This document shows positions 15,350 through 23,025 of a stretch of 28,006 nt of DNA, piece after piece; position 1 is the stretch's first letter; every line of letters begins with the position of its first letter. A program made the position numbers and the translations under genes. The stretch comes from Oscillospiraceae bacterium (GTDB lineage: Bacteria; Bacillota; Clostridia; Oscillospirales; Ruminococcaceae). Location of the stretch: positions 1 to 28,006 of the forward strand of contig CAAGCE010000097.1 in assembly GCA_900768245.1 (NCBI GenBank), written 5' to 3'. The notes under the pieces were generated by a model. The model was not told the DNA's origin. It was given only the letters and a program-made list of their open reading frames with translations, and made no database searches.

Positions 15350-16369
15350 TTATTCGCTGTCAAGCGTTTTCACCGACAAGCCTTCCAGAAGATAACCGTC
15401 TACGATAACAGGTTCACTGTCCGAGGTGATCTCCTTCTTTATCAGAGAGATAAGTCTTTTTGCAGCTTCAGCACCAAGCTTTTCAGTATCCTGTCTGAAA
15501 GTCGTAAGCTTCGGATTAAGGACCTGCGAAAGAAGAATACCGTCAAAACCAACAATTGAAATGTCCTCTGGAACTGACATTCCGAGCTTTTCAAATGCAG
15601 TAAACGCTCCGATCGCTGAAAAGTCATCGGGAAGGATAATGCATGTTGGCGGATCGCTCATCTTAACAAGCTCAGCCGCTAAAAGCTCTGTCGTTTTCGG
15701 GTCATGGTATTTACCCTGCATAAGATAATCTTTTCTGAATTCTATATTCAGGCTTCGCAGCGTTTCTTCATAGCTCTTCAATCTTGTTGAAGTAACTCCC
15801 GCCATGTCGCCATAAATATACGCAATTTTTCTGTGACCTTTGTTATATACATAATTTACAAGGCACTGCATACCGTGGTAGTTATTTGAAAATACCGCCG
15901 GATTATTTGCTGACTGATGATCAAGTGTTACTGTGGGAACCGAACTTTTCAGCAGTTCTGTAACACCCTCGTCTTCATAGTCATCAACATTGACGACCAT
16001 TACTCCGTCAACATTACGGCTTATGCAATGCTCATAGAAAGTAAGCGAATTGTTTCCTATATTGTGACTTATAAAGGTTATGTCATATCCTTGGGATTCA
16101 GCTTCGTTTTTAAAGCTGTTCAGCACTGCAGCGAAGTAACTGTGTGTAAGACCACTCTGCGCACGTTCGGCGAAAAGGACACCGAGATTATATGTACGAT
16201 TTGTTTTCAGCGCTCTTGCCTGTGAATTAGGCAGATAACCCATCTTCTTTGCAGTGTCACGGATCAGCGTTTTAGTTGCATCGCTGACATCCTTATGGTT
16301 ATTCAAAGCCTTGCTCACCGTAGCGATCGACACGCCGCAAACCGAAGCAATGTCCTTAATTGAAACCAT
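15350..16369 (-). CDS. LacI-family transcriptional regulator
   Basis: This 339-residue sugar-responsive DNA-binding protein has an N-terminal helix-turn-helix (IKDIASVCGVSIATVSKALN, residues 4-23). The hinge helix follows (LPNSQARALKT, about 46-56). The rest is a periplasmic-binding-protein-like sensor domain that ends VDGYLLEGLSVK. The frame is open to 16405, but GGGAGA lies directly before the ATG at 16369 and the HTH begins there, so that start is chosen. Its promoter (16515-16543) has an AAACGTTT operator-like core just downstream, which suggests autoregulation. It lies immediately upstream of the binding-protein gene on the same strand, so that importer is the likely target. Confidence 0.92.
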   Translation of the reverse strand: MVSIKDIASVCGVSIATVSKALNNHKDVSDATKTLIRDTAKKMGYLPNSQARALKTNRTYNLGVLFAERAQSGLTHSYFAAVLNSFKNEAESQGYDITFISHNIGNNSLTFYEHCISRNVDGVMVVNVDDYEDEGVTELLKSSVPTVTLDHQSANNPAVFSNNYHGMQCLVNYVYNKGHRKIAYIYGDMAGVTSTRLKSYEETLRSLNIEFRKDYLMQGKYHDPKTTELLAAELVKMSDPPTCIILPDDFSAIGAFTAFEKLGMSVPEDISIVGFDGILLSQVLNPKLTTFRQDTEKLGAEAAKRLISLIKKEITSDSEPVIVDGYLLEGLSVKTLDSE

Positions 16370-16486
16370 CTGAATTTCTCCCAACAAACTGATCTTAACC
16401 AACATCCGATAAAAAGCGGAAATCAGTTTTATTTACCATCAGGATCACATTCAACCCTCGATTAGATATTTTCACCGAAAAGCTTT

Positions 16487-16494
16487 AAACGTTT
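16487..16494. promoter_or_regulatory. Putative LacI-type operator at transcription start
   Basis: The core palindrome AAACGTTT is centred about 18 bases downstream of the predicted transcription start of the regulator gene. LacI-family operators usually have a central CG within A/T-rich arms. Binding here would block the promoter. Confidence 0.45.
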
Positions 16495-16514
16495 TCGCTG
16501 CTTTTCGTAACTTA

Positions 16515-16543
16515 AATATACAACTCAAAACGCATTCTGTCAA
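16515..16543 (-). promoter_or_regulatory. Sigma-A promoter of the LacI regulator gene
   Basis: On the minus strand a perfect TTGACA (16538-16543), 17 bases and TATATT (16515-16520). The transcription start is predicted near 16508, giving a leader of about 140 bases to the chosen ATG. Confidence 0.75.
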
Positions 16544-16904
16544 TGCTTTTTGTGTAATTCCGGTGAAAAATAGTTATTTTGCATAATCTTATTAATTAGA
16601 TTTAAGCACTTCACACAACAAAATATTAATATTCTATTACTGCATTACCAGTATATGTAATCCGTATAGTGAAAAGCAACAAGCATTTTTCTTTATGCAA
16701 AACCATTTTGTTCAAAACATCAATTAAACGTTTAATTTTTTTGATTTTGAATGTCCAAACCTTTAATTCTAATTAGCAGTATAGTTTAAAATTTGTTATA
16801 AAAATAACATACTCAGTACAATTTTCCCGAAAAGACGTATGTTGCCATAAAAAGTCAGCTAAAATAAAACATATGTTGCATCTTGTGTTAAGCCTGTGTA
16901 AAAT
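16544..16904. other. Gene-free AT-rich spacer
   Basis: No convincing coding frame, tRNA or promoter pair is seen. It contains an operator-like palindrome (16722-16737) and a weak 7-bp inverted repeat (16806-16812 with 16837-16843). The short open frames here have neither ribosome sites nor recognisable protein content. Confidence 0.6.
16722..16737. promoter_or_regulatory. Perfect 16-bp palindrome, second LacI-type operator candidate
   Basis: AATTAAACGTTTAATT is a perfect palindrome with a central CG and shares the AAACGTTT core of the site at 16487. The centres are 239 bases apart, a distance at which looping between two operators is possible. No gene starts next to it. A T run follows on plus, so a weak hairpin terminator is an alternative reading. 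Confidence 0.4.
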
Positions 16905-16998
16905 CATTGTCATAATAAACAAATACGCTGTAAAATCCAACCGCTTTATATTGCACAATTTATTTTCGGCAATATTGCAGTCTGAACTTTACAGCGTA
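16905..16998 (-). terminator. Probable terminator of trpS, nested hairpin
   Basis: TACGCTGTAAA (16924-16934) pairs perfectly with TTTACAGCGTA (16988-16998), and inside it ATATTGC (16948-16954) pairs with GCAATAT (16969-16975). On the minus strand the stem is followed by the T-rich ATTTGTTTATTAT. It begins 20 bases after the trpS stop. Confidence 0.55.
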
Positions 16999-17017
16999 CC
17001 CAAAAATACAATTACGA

Positions 17018-18025
17018 TTATATTCTGTCTACAAAGCCAACTTTTCTGTATGCCTTTGAGACAGTTCTCTGTGAAATTTTGAGTGCAGCCTCAGCACCCT
17101 TTGTATAACATTCCTTAAGATATGCCTTGTCAGCCATATAGCGGGCAAAATTTTCACGGACAGGTTTAAGGTGGTCGGAAACAGCTTCACCTACCGCTAC
17201 CTTGAAATCACCGTAGCCCTTACCGTCAAATTCACGCTCGATCTCATCATATGATCTGCCTGTAACAACGGAATAAATGGACATAAGATTATTGATACCG
17301 TCTTTGCCCTCAGCATAACGTACAACTGCCTCGCTGTCTGTAACTGCCTTTTTGAATTTGCGGATAATTACGTCAGGCTCGTCAAGAATATAGATGCAGG
17401 CATTCGGATTTTCGTCCGATTTGGACATCTTCTTTGCCGGATCCTGAAGTGACATTACCTTTGCTCCGACAGTAGGGATATACGCATCGGGAACAGTGAA
17501 AAGTTCACCATATTTTGAGTTGAATCTCTGTGCAACATTTCTTGCAAGCTCAAGGTGCTGCTTCTGGTCAACGCCTACCGGTACAAGATCTGCATTATAT
17601 GCGAGAATATCCGCTGCCATAAGTACAGGATATGTGAAAAGTCCTGCATTTACGTCATCAGGGTGCTTTGCGGACTTATCCTTGAACTGTGTCATACGGG
17701 AAAGCTCTCCGAACTGTGTTGAGCAGGCAAGGATCCAGTTAAGCTCTGCGTGTGTTTTAACATGGCTCTGAATAAATGCGACAGACTTCTCAGGGTCAAC
17801 TCCGCAAGCCATTATAAGTGCATATGCTTCAAGAGTATGCTGTCTTAACTTAACAGGGTCCTGACGGACTGTTATTGCATGCATATCAACGATAGAATAG
17901 ATGCAGTTATACTCGTCCTGAAGCTTGCCCCAATGCGAAACCGCACCAATATAATTTCCGAGAGTAAAAGTACCTGTTGGCTGAATACCGCTGAATATGA
18001 CCTTTTTTCTTTCTGTTTCAGACAT
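17018..18025 (-). CDS. trpS: Tryptophanyl-tRNA synthetase
   Basis: This 335-residue class Ic synthetase charges tRNA-Trp with tryptophan in the cytoplasm. The N-terminal phrase GIQPTGTFTLGNYIGA holds the HIGH-equivalent TLGN (residues 21-24). The KMSKS loop is exact at residues 199-203, and the GVDQKQHLELAR phrase (about 151-162) is a family signature. The length is normal. RBS AAGGAAG. No T-box leader (no GGUGG/UGGA-type antiterminator) fits in the 76 bases upstream; a perfect 12-bp inverted repeat is there instead. The aminotransferase gene upstream is on the same strand and may be cotranscribed. Confidence 0.97.
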   Translation of the reverse strand: MSETERKKVIFSGIQPTGTFTLGNYIGAVSHWGKLQDEYNCIYSIVDMHAITVRQDPVKLRQHTLEAYALIMACGVDPEKSVAFIQSHVKTHAELNWILACSTQFGELSRMTQFKDKSAKHPDDVNAGLFTYPVLMAADILAYNADLVPVGVDQKQHLELARNVAQRFNSKYGELFTVPDAYIPTVGAKVMSLQDPAKKMSKSDENPNACIYILDEPDVIIRKFKKAVTDSEAVVRYAEGKDGINNLMSIYSVVTGRSYDEIEREFDGKGYGDFKVAVGEAVSDHLKPVRENFARYMADKAYLKECYTKGAEAALKISQRTVSKAYRKVGFVDRI

Positions 18026-18056
18026 AATTACACTTCCTTTTTTCTGTTGGTATATT

Positions 18057-18097
18057 TATATAGTATATCCGCATATCGATAATACATATACTATATA
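18057..18097. repeat. Perfect 12-bp inverted repeat between aminotransferase gene and trpS
   Basis: TATATAGTATAT (18057-18068) and ATATACTATATA (18086-18097) are exact complements separated by 17 bases. It starts a few bases after the aminotransferase stop and ends about 30 bases before trpS. An AT-only stem is weak as a terminator. It could be a regulator site or an mRNA end structure. Confidence 0.5.
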
Positions 18098-18101
18098 ATA
18101 G

Positions 18102-19292
18102 TTAATCAAACATTTCCTTTGAAAGCTTACCGATTATCTCACAGCCCTTTACAAGCTGTTCATCTGTCGGTGTGGAAAAATTAAGGCGGAATGACGAGCT
18201 CTTTTCAGACTCGCTGATAAGAAATGCTGTTCCCGGAACGACTGCGACCTTATTTTCAACAGCCTTTGTGCAGAATGTCATCATATCGCAGTCCTCAGGA
18301 AGAGTTGCCCAGATAAAAAGTCCGCCCTCAGGCTTTGTTACTGTGATCTTCTTGGAGAAGTTCTTTTCAATTTCGGAGAGCATAAGTCCGCACTTATGTC
18401 TGTATATTTTTCTTACGCTTTCAAGGTGAGCGTCCATATCGTAATTTTTCAGATACTCATCACAGATGATCTGTGCCATGATATTTGTATGTACATCGGC
18501 AACCTGTTTGCAGACAACCATTTTCTGAATAACAGGCTTCGGAGCTGCTACATAGCCGACACGAAGTCCCGGAGCAAGTGTCTTTGAGAATGTGCGTGAA
18601 TAAATTACCAGACCGTCCTTATCCATAGACTTGATGGACGGAATATCCTCGCCTGCGAAACGAATATCGCCGTATGGATTATCTTCAAGTATCATTATGC
18701 CGTATTTCTTTGCAAGCTCATAGATAGCCTTTCTCTTTTCAAGAGATGTGCAAAGACCTGTCGGGTTCTGGAAGTTAGGGATAATATAAATTACCTTAGG
18801 ATTATTGGAAGTCCTGATAGCTTCTTCAAGCTTCTCAATATTCATTCCGTCCTCTTCCATTTCAACGCCCTTGAGGTTTACGTTATAGGATTTGAATGCA
18901 TTAAGACTTCCGATAAATGTCGGTGACTCACAGATAAGTGTATCGCCCTCATTAAGGAAAACCTTGCAGGCAAGCTCGTTAGCCTGCTGCGCGCCTGATG
19001 TGATAATAAGGTCATCTGTTTCTGGATCGAAGCAGCCGCTCTTTTCAAGACGCTTTTTAAGAGTTTCACGGAGCGGTGTATAGCCTTCTGTAATGCTGTA
19101 CTGGAGAGCTGAAACAGGGTTTGTTTTAAGAAGATTTTCTGTTATTGTTTCGATTTCCTTTGTTGGGAATGCTTCAGGAGCAGGGTTTCCTGCCGCAAAA
19201 GAAATCACGGAAGGGTCAGAGGTGAATTTAAGTATCTCTCTGATGACCGACGGCTGAAGACCTGTTACTTTGTCTGAAAAAACATAATTCAT
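18102..19292 (-). CDS. PLP-dependent aminotransferase, class I/II (2-aminoadipate/aromatic type)
   Basis: This 396-residue fold-type I aminotransferase has all key residues. The PLP lysine is Lys237 in SRTFSKTLAPGLRVGY. Asn176 sits in NFQNPTG, with Asp204 and Tyr207 in LEDNPYGD, and a substrate-carboxylate arginine is near the C terminus (SSFRLNFS). The N-terminal phrase SFAAGNPAPEAFPTKEI and the SGAQQANELACKVFL region are typical of the LysN/MocR-domain-like group of 2-aminoadipate and broad-specificity transaminases. Exact substrate cannot be read. RBS GAAAGGCAGC lies before the ATG, and a near-consensus promoter is at 19353-19381. It is divergent from the spoVB-like gene. Confidence 0.92.
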   Translation of the reverse strand: MNYVFSDKVTGLQPSVIREILKFTSDPSVISFAAGNPAPEAFPTKEIETITENLLKTNPVSALQYSITEGYTPLRETLKKRLEKSGCFDPETDDLIITSGAQQANELACKVFLNEGDTLICESPTFIGSLNAFKSYNVNLKGVEMEEDGMNIEKLEEAIRTSNNPKVIYIIPNFQNPTGLCTSLEKRKAIYELAKKYGIMILEDNPYGDIRFAGEDIPSIKSMDKDGLVIYSRTFSKTLAPGLRVGYVAAPKPVIQKMVVCKQVADVHTNIMAQIICDEYLKNYDMDAHLESVRKIYRHKCGLMLSEIEKNFSKKITVTKPEGGLFIWATLPEDCDMMTFCTKAVENKVAVVPGTAFLISESEKSSSFRLNFSTPTDEQLVKGCEIIGKLSKEMFD

Positions 19293-19352
19293 TTATATCT
19301 GCTGCCTTTCACTAAAAATCAACGGAACTGAAATTTCCGAATACATATTATT

Positions 19353-19381
19353 ATTATATCACATTAAATCGTAAAAGGCAA
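19353..19381 (-). promoter_or_regulatory. Sigma-A promoter of the aminotransferase gene
   Basis: On the minus strand TTGCCT (19376-19381), 17 bases and TGATATAAT (ending 19353) make an extended -10 promoter. The leader is about 55 bases. No convincing plus-strand promoter was found for the divergent spoVB-like gene. Confidence 0.75.
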
Positions 19382-19419
19382 TATACTGCGCAAATTATTG
19401 TCCGAAAGGAATTTTTATT

Positions 19420-21099
19420 ATGAAAAAGCAGAATTTCATTCACGGCTCGCTTATCCTCATTGCATCCGCTACCGTTTCAAAGGTCATAGGTGCGATATTC
19501 AGGATCCCTCTTGCAAATATGCTTGGCGGAACGGGTATGGGTTATTTTTCGTCGGCTTACGGTGTTTTTATGACTGTTTACGCTGTTTCGGTAACGGGTC
19601 TGCCTGTAGCTGCGGCAAAGCTGACTGCGGAATGTGCCGCTCTCGGAAAATATGACAGAATGAAGCACATAAAACGCGCCGCACTCATAATTTTTACGCT
19701 TATCGGACTTGTTTCAACGCTGCTGACCCTTGCACTTTCCTACCCTTTCTGTGCATTTGTCAGCAAAAGCCCAGAAGCTGTTTTAGCAGTTATTGCAATT
19801 GCACCGTCAATACTTTTCGGCTGTGTAACGGCCTGCTACCGAGGCTTTTATGAAGGGCGCAGAAATATGTACCCTACTGCCGTTTCGCAGGTTGTCGAGG
19901 CTTTTGTAAAGCTTGCCGCAGGACTTGCATTGTGCAGCACTGTTCTGAACGCTCCGAAAGAAAAGCTTTATAGGGCTGCCGAAATAATATGCAGGCTGCT
20001 CCCGTTTAACGCTGATACCTTTTCCGCTGACAAGCTGATAATGCCCCTTGCTGCCGCAGCTGCCGTTGCAGGTGTCACATTGTCTGCATTTGCAGGAACT
20101 GTTTACGTTGTGCTCCGTGACATTTTCGGAGGCAAAATCCACACGGATACAAGGTCTGTTTCCTCGGAAGATGACAGCTTCAAGGTCATTGCCAAACAGC
20201 TTTTTGCAATAATGATCCCTGTCGCTGTCGGTTCGCTTATCACTAATCTCACCTCGCTTATCGACCTTGCGACTATCATACGCAGCCTTTCCGCTGCCGT
20301 CAAAGCCTCTCCTCAGTTTTTTGAGCGGTACGCTATATCCGCCGACGCTTTGCCGAACTTTTTCTTCGGCAGCTTTACGGGACTTGCCGTTACTGTTTTC
20401 AACCTTATCCCGTCATTCACCAATATGTTCGGAAAGGGTGCTGTTCCCGCTGTTGCGGAGGGCTTTGCAGAGGGAGATACGGCTAAAATAAAGCGTTCCG
20501 CTATGAATGTTATTTTCACCTCCGCTTTTATAGCCGTTCCCTCGGGGATAGGGATAACTCTTCTTGCTCCGCAGATACTTGAACTTCTTTTCCCCACACG
20601 TCATATTGAAAATGAGATATGTGCCGTACCGCTTCGTGTTCTTGGCATAGGTGTTATTTTTCTTTCGGTATCATCGGTGCTTTTCTTGGTGCTTCAGGCA
20701 GCAGGCAAGGGTGCTGTCCCCGTAAGAATAATGCTTATCGGCGTTGCGGTAAAGCTTGCGGGAAATCTTCTGCTTGTAAGGATACCCTTGCTTAATGTAA
20801 CGGGTGCGGCTATCTCAACTGTGGTATGCTATGGGATAATTTTTATTTTGGCTGTGTATGAAGCTCACCGCTGTACGGGTATAAAGATCTCAGATGTGTT
20901 AATACTTATTTTCAAAATGGTATTCTGCGGTCTTATTTGCGGCGGTACTGCACTTTTATGCTATAGCATACTCGCAAAGATTGTTGGCAGTGCTCTGATC
21001 CTCTTTGCTGCCATTGCTTTCGGCGGCGTATTTTACATAATAAGCACACATTTAAGCGGCATTTTAACGAAAACTACGTTAAAATTGCTGATTTGCTGA
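19420..21099 (+). CDS. spoVB: SpoVB-like MVF/MATE-superfamily lipid flippase
   Basis: This 559-residue polytopic membrane protein has roughly 14 helices. The start (FIHGSLILIASATVSKVIGAIFRIPLANML) and TGLPVAAAKLTAE are hallmarks of the SpoVB/YabM family within the polysaccharide-biosynthesis/MurJ clan. The CYRGFYEGRRNMYPTAVSQV segment (about 139-158) is the second one. SpoVB is thought to flip lipid-linked peptidoglycan precursors for spore cortex synthesis. YabM-like paralogues sit in front of mazG in Bacillus, as here, so the symbol could equally be yabM. RBS CGAAAGGAA. A terminator follows at 21155-21187. Confidence 0.85.
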   Translation: MKKQNFIHGSLILIASATVSKVIGAIFRIPLANMLGGTGMGYFSSAYGVFMTVYAVSVTGLPVAAAKLTAECAALGKYDRMKHIKRAALIIFTLIGLVSTLLTLALSYPFCAFVSKSPEAVLAVIAIAPSILFGCVTACYRGFYEGRRNMYPTAVSQVVEAFVKLAAGLALCSTVLNAPKEKLYRAAEIICRLLPFNADTFSADKLIMPLAAAAAVAGVTLSAFAGTVYVVLRDIFGGKIHTDTRSVSSEDDSFKVIAKQLFAIMIPVAVGSLITNLTSLIDLATIIRSLSAAVKASPQFFERYAISADALPNFFFGSFTGLAVTVFNLIPSFTNMFGKGAVPAVAEGFAEGDTAKIKRSAMNVIFTSAFIAVPSGIGITLLAPQILELLFPTRHIENEICAVPLRVLGIGVIFLSVSSVLFLVLQAAGKGAVPVRIMLIGVAVKLAGNLLLVRIPLLNVTGAAISTVVCYGIIFILAVYEAHRCTGIKISDVLILIFKMVFCGLICGGTALLCYSILAKIVGSALILFAAIAFGGVFYIISTHLSGILTKTTLKLLIC

Positions 21100-21117
21100 C
21101 TTTTTTTCCAAAACCCC

Positions 21118-21146
21118 TTGAAATATTTCTAATAATCGGTTAATAT
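21118..21146 (+). promoter_or_regulatory. Possible sigma-A promoter before mazG
   Basis: TTGAAA (21118-21123), 17 bases, TAATAT (21141-21146). The -35 is good and the -10 is only 4/6. The predicted start is directly in front of the hairpin at 21155. Confidence 0.35.
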
Positions 21147-21154
21147 ATTAAATG

Positions 21155-21187
21155 CACGGTATTTTTTCGGGAAAACCGTGGTTTTTT
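21155..21187 (+). terminator. Terminator after spoVB-like gene
   Basis: CACGGT (21155-21160) pairs with ACCGTG (21175-21180), and more A/T pairing extends into the loop. A run of six T follows at 21182. It separates the flippase gene from mazG, or may act as an attenuator in the mazG leader. Confidence 0.7.
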
Positions 21188-21236
21188 CTGAATTTGAAGG
21201 TTATCTGTAAAAACTGAGAGGTTTTATAAAACTGCT

Positions 21237-22022
21237 ATGGACTTTACATTTAAAAAACGTTATAATATTGAAGATATGCTTGAAATAATGCGTATTCTCC
21301 GTTCAGAAAACGGCTGTCCTTGGGACAGGGAGCAGGATCATCATTCAATACGCAAGGATTTTATTGAAGAGGTCTATGAGGCTGTTGAAGCTATTGACCT
21401 TGAAGATACCGCACTTCTTCGTGAGGAGCTTGGCGATGTTCTTCTCCAGGTCGTTTTTCACTCACGCATTGAAGAGGAAAAAGGCAGCTTCAATTTTGAC
21501 GATGTTGTAAATGAGGTTTGTCAGAAGCTTGTTATACGTCACCCCCACGTTTTCGGTGACGTTTCTGTAAAAAACAGCGATGATGTTCTGAAAAACTGGA
21601 ATAATATCAAGCAGGAAACCAAGGGACAGGAAACATATACAGAAACTCTTGAAAGCGTTTGCAGTGCTCTCCCCGCTCTTATGAGAGCTCAGAAGCTTGG
21701 TCAGCGTGCCAAACGTGCAGGTCTTGACTTTGCAGATGCCGGCTCCGCTCTTGATGCACTTGAAAGCGAAATTGCCGAGCTTAAAGCTGCTATCGCCGAA
21801 AACAGCAATGTTGAAGAAGAGATCGGTGATGTTCTTTTCTCCGCTGTTAATGTTTCAAGGCTCTGCGGATATGACGCTGAGGAAGCTTTGACACGTTCTT
21901 CAGACAAATTCATTGACAGATTCAGAAAGACCGAGGAATTAACAAGGTTCGACGGGGCAGATATGAAGTCCCTGAACATAGATGAGCTTGACGCTTATTG
22001 GCAGAAGGCTAAAAAACAATAA
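21237..22022 (+). CDS. mazG: MazG nucleoside triphosphate pyrophosphohydrolase
   Basis: This 261-residue cytoplasmic enzyme hydrolyses (d)NTPs to monophosphate and pyrophosphate, with a house-cleaning role. It has two MazG domains. The first (about 8-125) has NGCPWDREQDHHSIRKDFIE and the metal-binding EEVYEAVEAID and EELGDVLLQV helices. The second (about 150-245) has EIAELKAAIAE and EEEIGDVLFSAVN. The length is typical of the two-domain bacterial form. Its place between a SpoVB/YabM-like gene and HU/RqcP genes matches the yabM-yabN-yabO order of Bacillus. The ribosome site (GAGAGG) is about 15 bases from the ATG, weaker than for its neighbours. Confidence 0.95.
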   Translation: MDFTFKKRYNIEDMLEIMRILRSENGCPWDREQDHHSIRKDFIEEVYEAVEAIDLEDTALLREELGDVLLQVVFHSRIEEEKGSFNFDDVVNEVCQKLVIRHPHVFGDVSVKNSDDVLKNWNNIKQETKGQETYTETLESVCSALPALMRAQKLGQRAKRAGLDFADAGSALDALESEIAELKAAIAENSNVEEEIGDVLFSAVNVSRLCGYDAEEALTRSSDKFIDRFRKTEELTRFDGADMKSLNIDELDAYWQKAKKQ

Positions 22023-22026
22023 TAAT
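21998..22026 (+). promoter_or_regulatory. Possible HU-gene promoter inside the end of mazG
   Basis: TTGGCA (21998-22003), 17 bases, AATAAT (22021-22026), each one base from consensus. Its start near 22033 would give a short leader with GGAGG for the HU gene, in line with the high HU expression usual in bacteria. Confidence 0.45.
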
Positions 22027-22055
22027 GGTATAAAAATTTTTGGAGGTAGACTAAA

Positions 22056-22334
22056 ATGACAAAGGCAGATTTAATCGCAGCTGTTGCTGAAAAGAGCGGT
22101 TTCTCAAGAAAGGATTCCGAAAAGGCTCTTAACGCAGTTATCGCTTCTATCACAGACGCTCTTACAAGCGGTGATAAGGTTCAGATCGTTGGCTTCGGTA
22201 CATTTGAAGTTCGTGAAAGAGCTGCTAAGGAAGCTACAAACCCAAGAACTAAGGAAAAGATCATGGTTCCTGCAAAGAAGGCTCCTGCATTCAAAGCCGG
22301 CAAGGCTCTTAAGGACGCAGTAGACGCTAAGTAA
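22056..22334 (+). CDS. hup: HU-family DNA-binding protein
   Basis: This 92-residue nucleoid protein bends and compacts DNA. It begins MTKADLIAAVAEKSGFSRKD and contains the beta-arm signature VGFGTFEVRERAAKE and NPRTKEKIMVPAKKAPAFKA. The conserved proline at the arm tip, which inserts into DNA, appears in the NPRT stretch. Its codons (AAG, GCT, GGT) look more biased than those of its neighbours, as expected for a highly expressed gene. A strong GGAGG lies before the ATG, and its own terminator follows. Confidence 0.97.
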   Translation: MTKADLIAAVAEKSGFSRKDSEKALNAVIASITDALTSGDKVQIVGFGTFEVRERAAKEATNPRTKEKIMVPAKKAPAFKAGKALKDAVDAK

Positions 22335-22351
22335 TTTACAAGATCCTTTTT

Positions 22352-22388
22352 GGCAGACTGCTCTTTTCTGAGCAAGTCTGCCTTTTTG
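22352..22388 (+). terminator. Terminator of the HU gene
   Basis: GGCAGACT (22352-22359) pairs with AGTCTGCC (22375-22382), with GCTC/GAGC inside. Five T follow at 22383. Readthrough is probably needed for the S4-protein gene 27 bases further on, as no promoter is visible between them. Confidence 0.85.
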
Positions 22389-22414
22389 CATTTACGGAAA
22401 GGAAGTGCATTTTT

Positions 22415-22675
22415 ATGAGATTGGACAAATATCTTAAAGTTACACGTCTTATCAAACGCAGAACTGTTGCAAACGAGGCATGCGACGCTGACAAGATCGT
22501 TGTAAACGGCAAGGCTGCAAGAGCTTCCTATGATGTCAAGGTCGGCGACATCATCGAAATAAATATGGGACAGCGTCCTCTTAAAGTCAAAGTTCTCAAT
22601 GTGACTGAATACGCTACCAAGGAAAACGCTGCCGACAACTATATCGTTGTGGAGGATCAAAATGGGTCCTTTTGA
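22415..22675 (+). CDS. rqcP: RqcP/YabO, S4-domain ribosome quality-control factor
   Basis: This 86-residue protein is almost entirely an S4 RNA-binding domain (MRLDKYLKVTRLIKRRTVAN, then KIVVNGKAARASYDVKVGD). In Bacillus, RqcP works with RqcH on obstructed 50S subunits and lets poly-alanine tails be added to stalled chains. The size and the position after mazG and hup match YabO/RqcP rather than the larger Hsp15 of proteobacteria. The RBS GGAAAGGAAG is good. Its 3' end overlaps the next gene by 14 bases. Confidence 0.92.
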   Translation: MRLDKYLKVTRLIKRRTVANEACDADKIVVNGKAARASYDVKVGDIIEINMGQRPLKVKVLNVTEYATKENAADNYIVVEDQNGSF

Positions 22676-22835
22676 ATATAAAGTTGTCCGCATTGACGGT
22701 GACTACGCTCATCTTCTCCGCACGGATATTCCCACAGATGAAACTATTCTCGTTGCAAGAGCACTTCTTCCAGATGATATTGATGAAGGCACTATGCTCT
22801 TATGGGAGAATCTGGAGTATACTGTTATCGGATAA
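22662..22835 (+). CDS. Small DUF3006-like protein
   Basis: This 57-residue protein begins MGPFEYKVVRIDGDYAHLL and ends in a short beta-rich core with LVARALLPDDIDEGTML. That pattern (RIDGDYA, then LLP and DEGTML) resembles the DUF3006 family, whose role is unknown. The start at ATG 22662 is set by GGAGGAT at 22651-22657, which lies inside rqcP. Translation is probably coupled to rqcP through the 14-base overlap. A terminator follows immediately, so it is the last gene. A function in the same quality-control setting is only a guess. Confidence 0.72.
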   Translation: MGPFEYKVVRIDGDYAHLLRTDIPTDETILVARALLPDDIDEGTMLLWENLEYTVIG

Positions 22836-22839
22836 ATAC

Positions 22840-22876
22840 AAAGCAGTTCTGATTTTTTTTCAGGACTGCTTTTTTG
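22840..22876 (+). terminator. Terminator of the rqcP transcription unit
   Basis: AAGCAGTTCTGA (22841-22852) pairs with TCAGGACTGCTT (22860-22871) with one G-U. The loop is all T, and a further T run follows. It starts a few bases after the stop at 22835. Confidence 0.85.
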
Positions 22877-22913
22877 TTGAGAAGTTTTGCCTTTTAAAAA
22901 ATCCAATGCCCTC

Positions 22914-22972
22914 AGGAACGGTTCCTGCCATTTTGCGTACGGCGAATTATCGGCTGCGAATCAAGCAAAATG
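22914..22972. repeat. Two adjacent inverted repeats
   Basis: AGGAA/TTCCT (22914-22926) is followed by CATTTTGC (22929-22936), complementary to GCAAAATG (22965-22972), with a 28-base interior rich in CGGC/GCGA motifs. It lies between the rqcP-unit and glyS terminators with no gene in it. It resembles a dispersed short repeat, but other copies cannot be checked here. Confidence 0.4.
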
Positions 22973-23025
22973 TGAGTCCCCCCAAAAAATAAAAACTAAA
23001 AAATCCGACAATGCTGCCGTTAAAA

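Noticed and set aside
15361..15375. A catabolite-repression-like site near the end of the LacI gene
   Set aside because: It matches only the left half of the consensus and lies inside the coding sequence.
18026..18101. A possible T-box riboswitch for trpS
   Set aside because: The gap is too short and lacks the conserved T-box sequence; only an inverted repeat is present.
22181..22693. A 170-residue minus-strand open frame across hup and rqcP
   Set aside because: It is the antisense shadow of two firmly identified genes and runs through the HU terminator.
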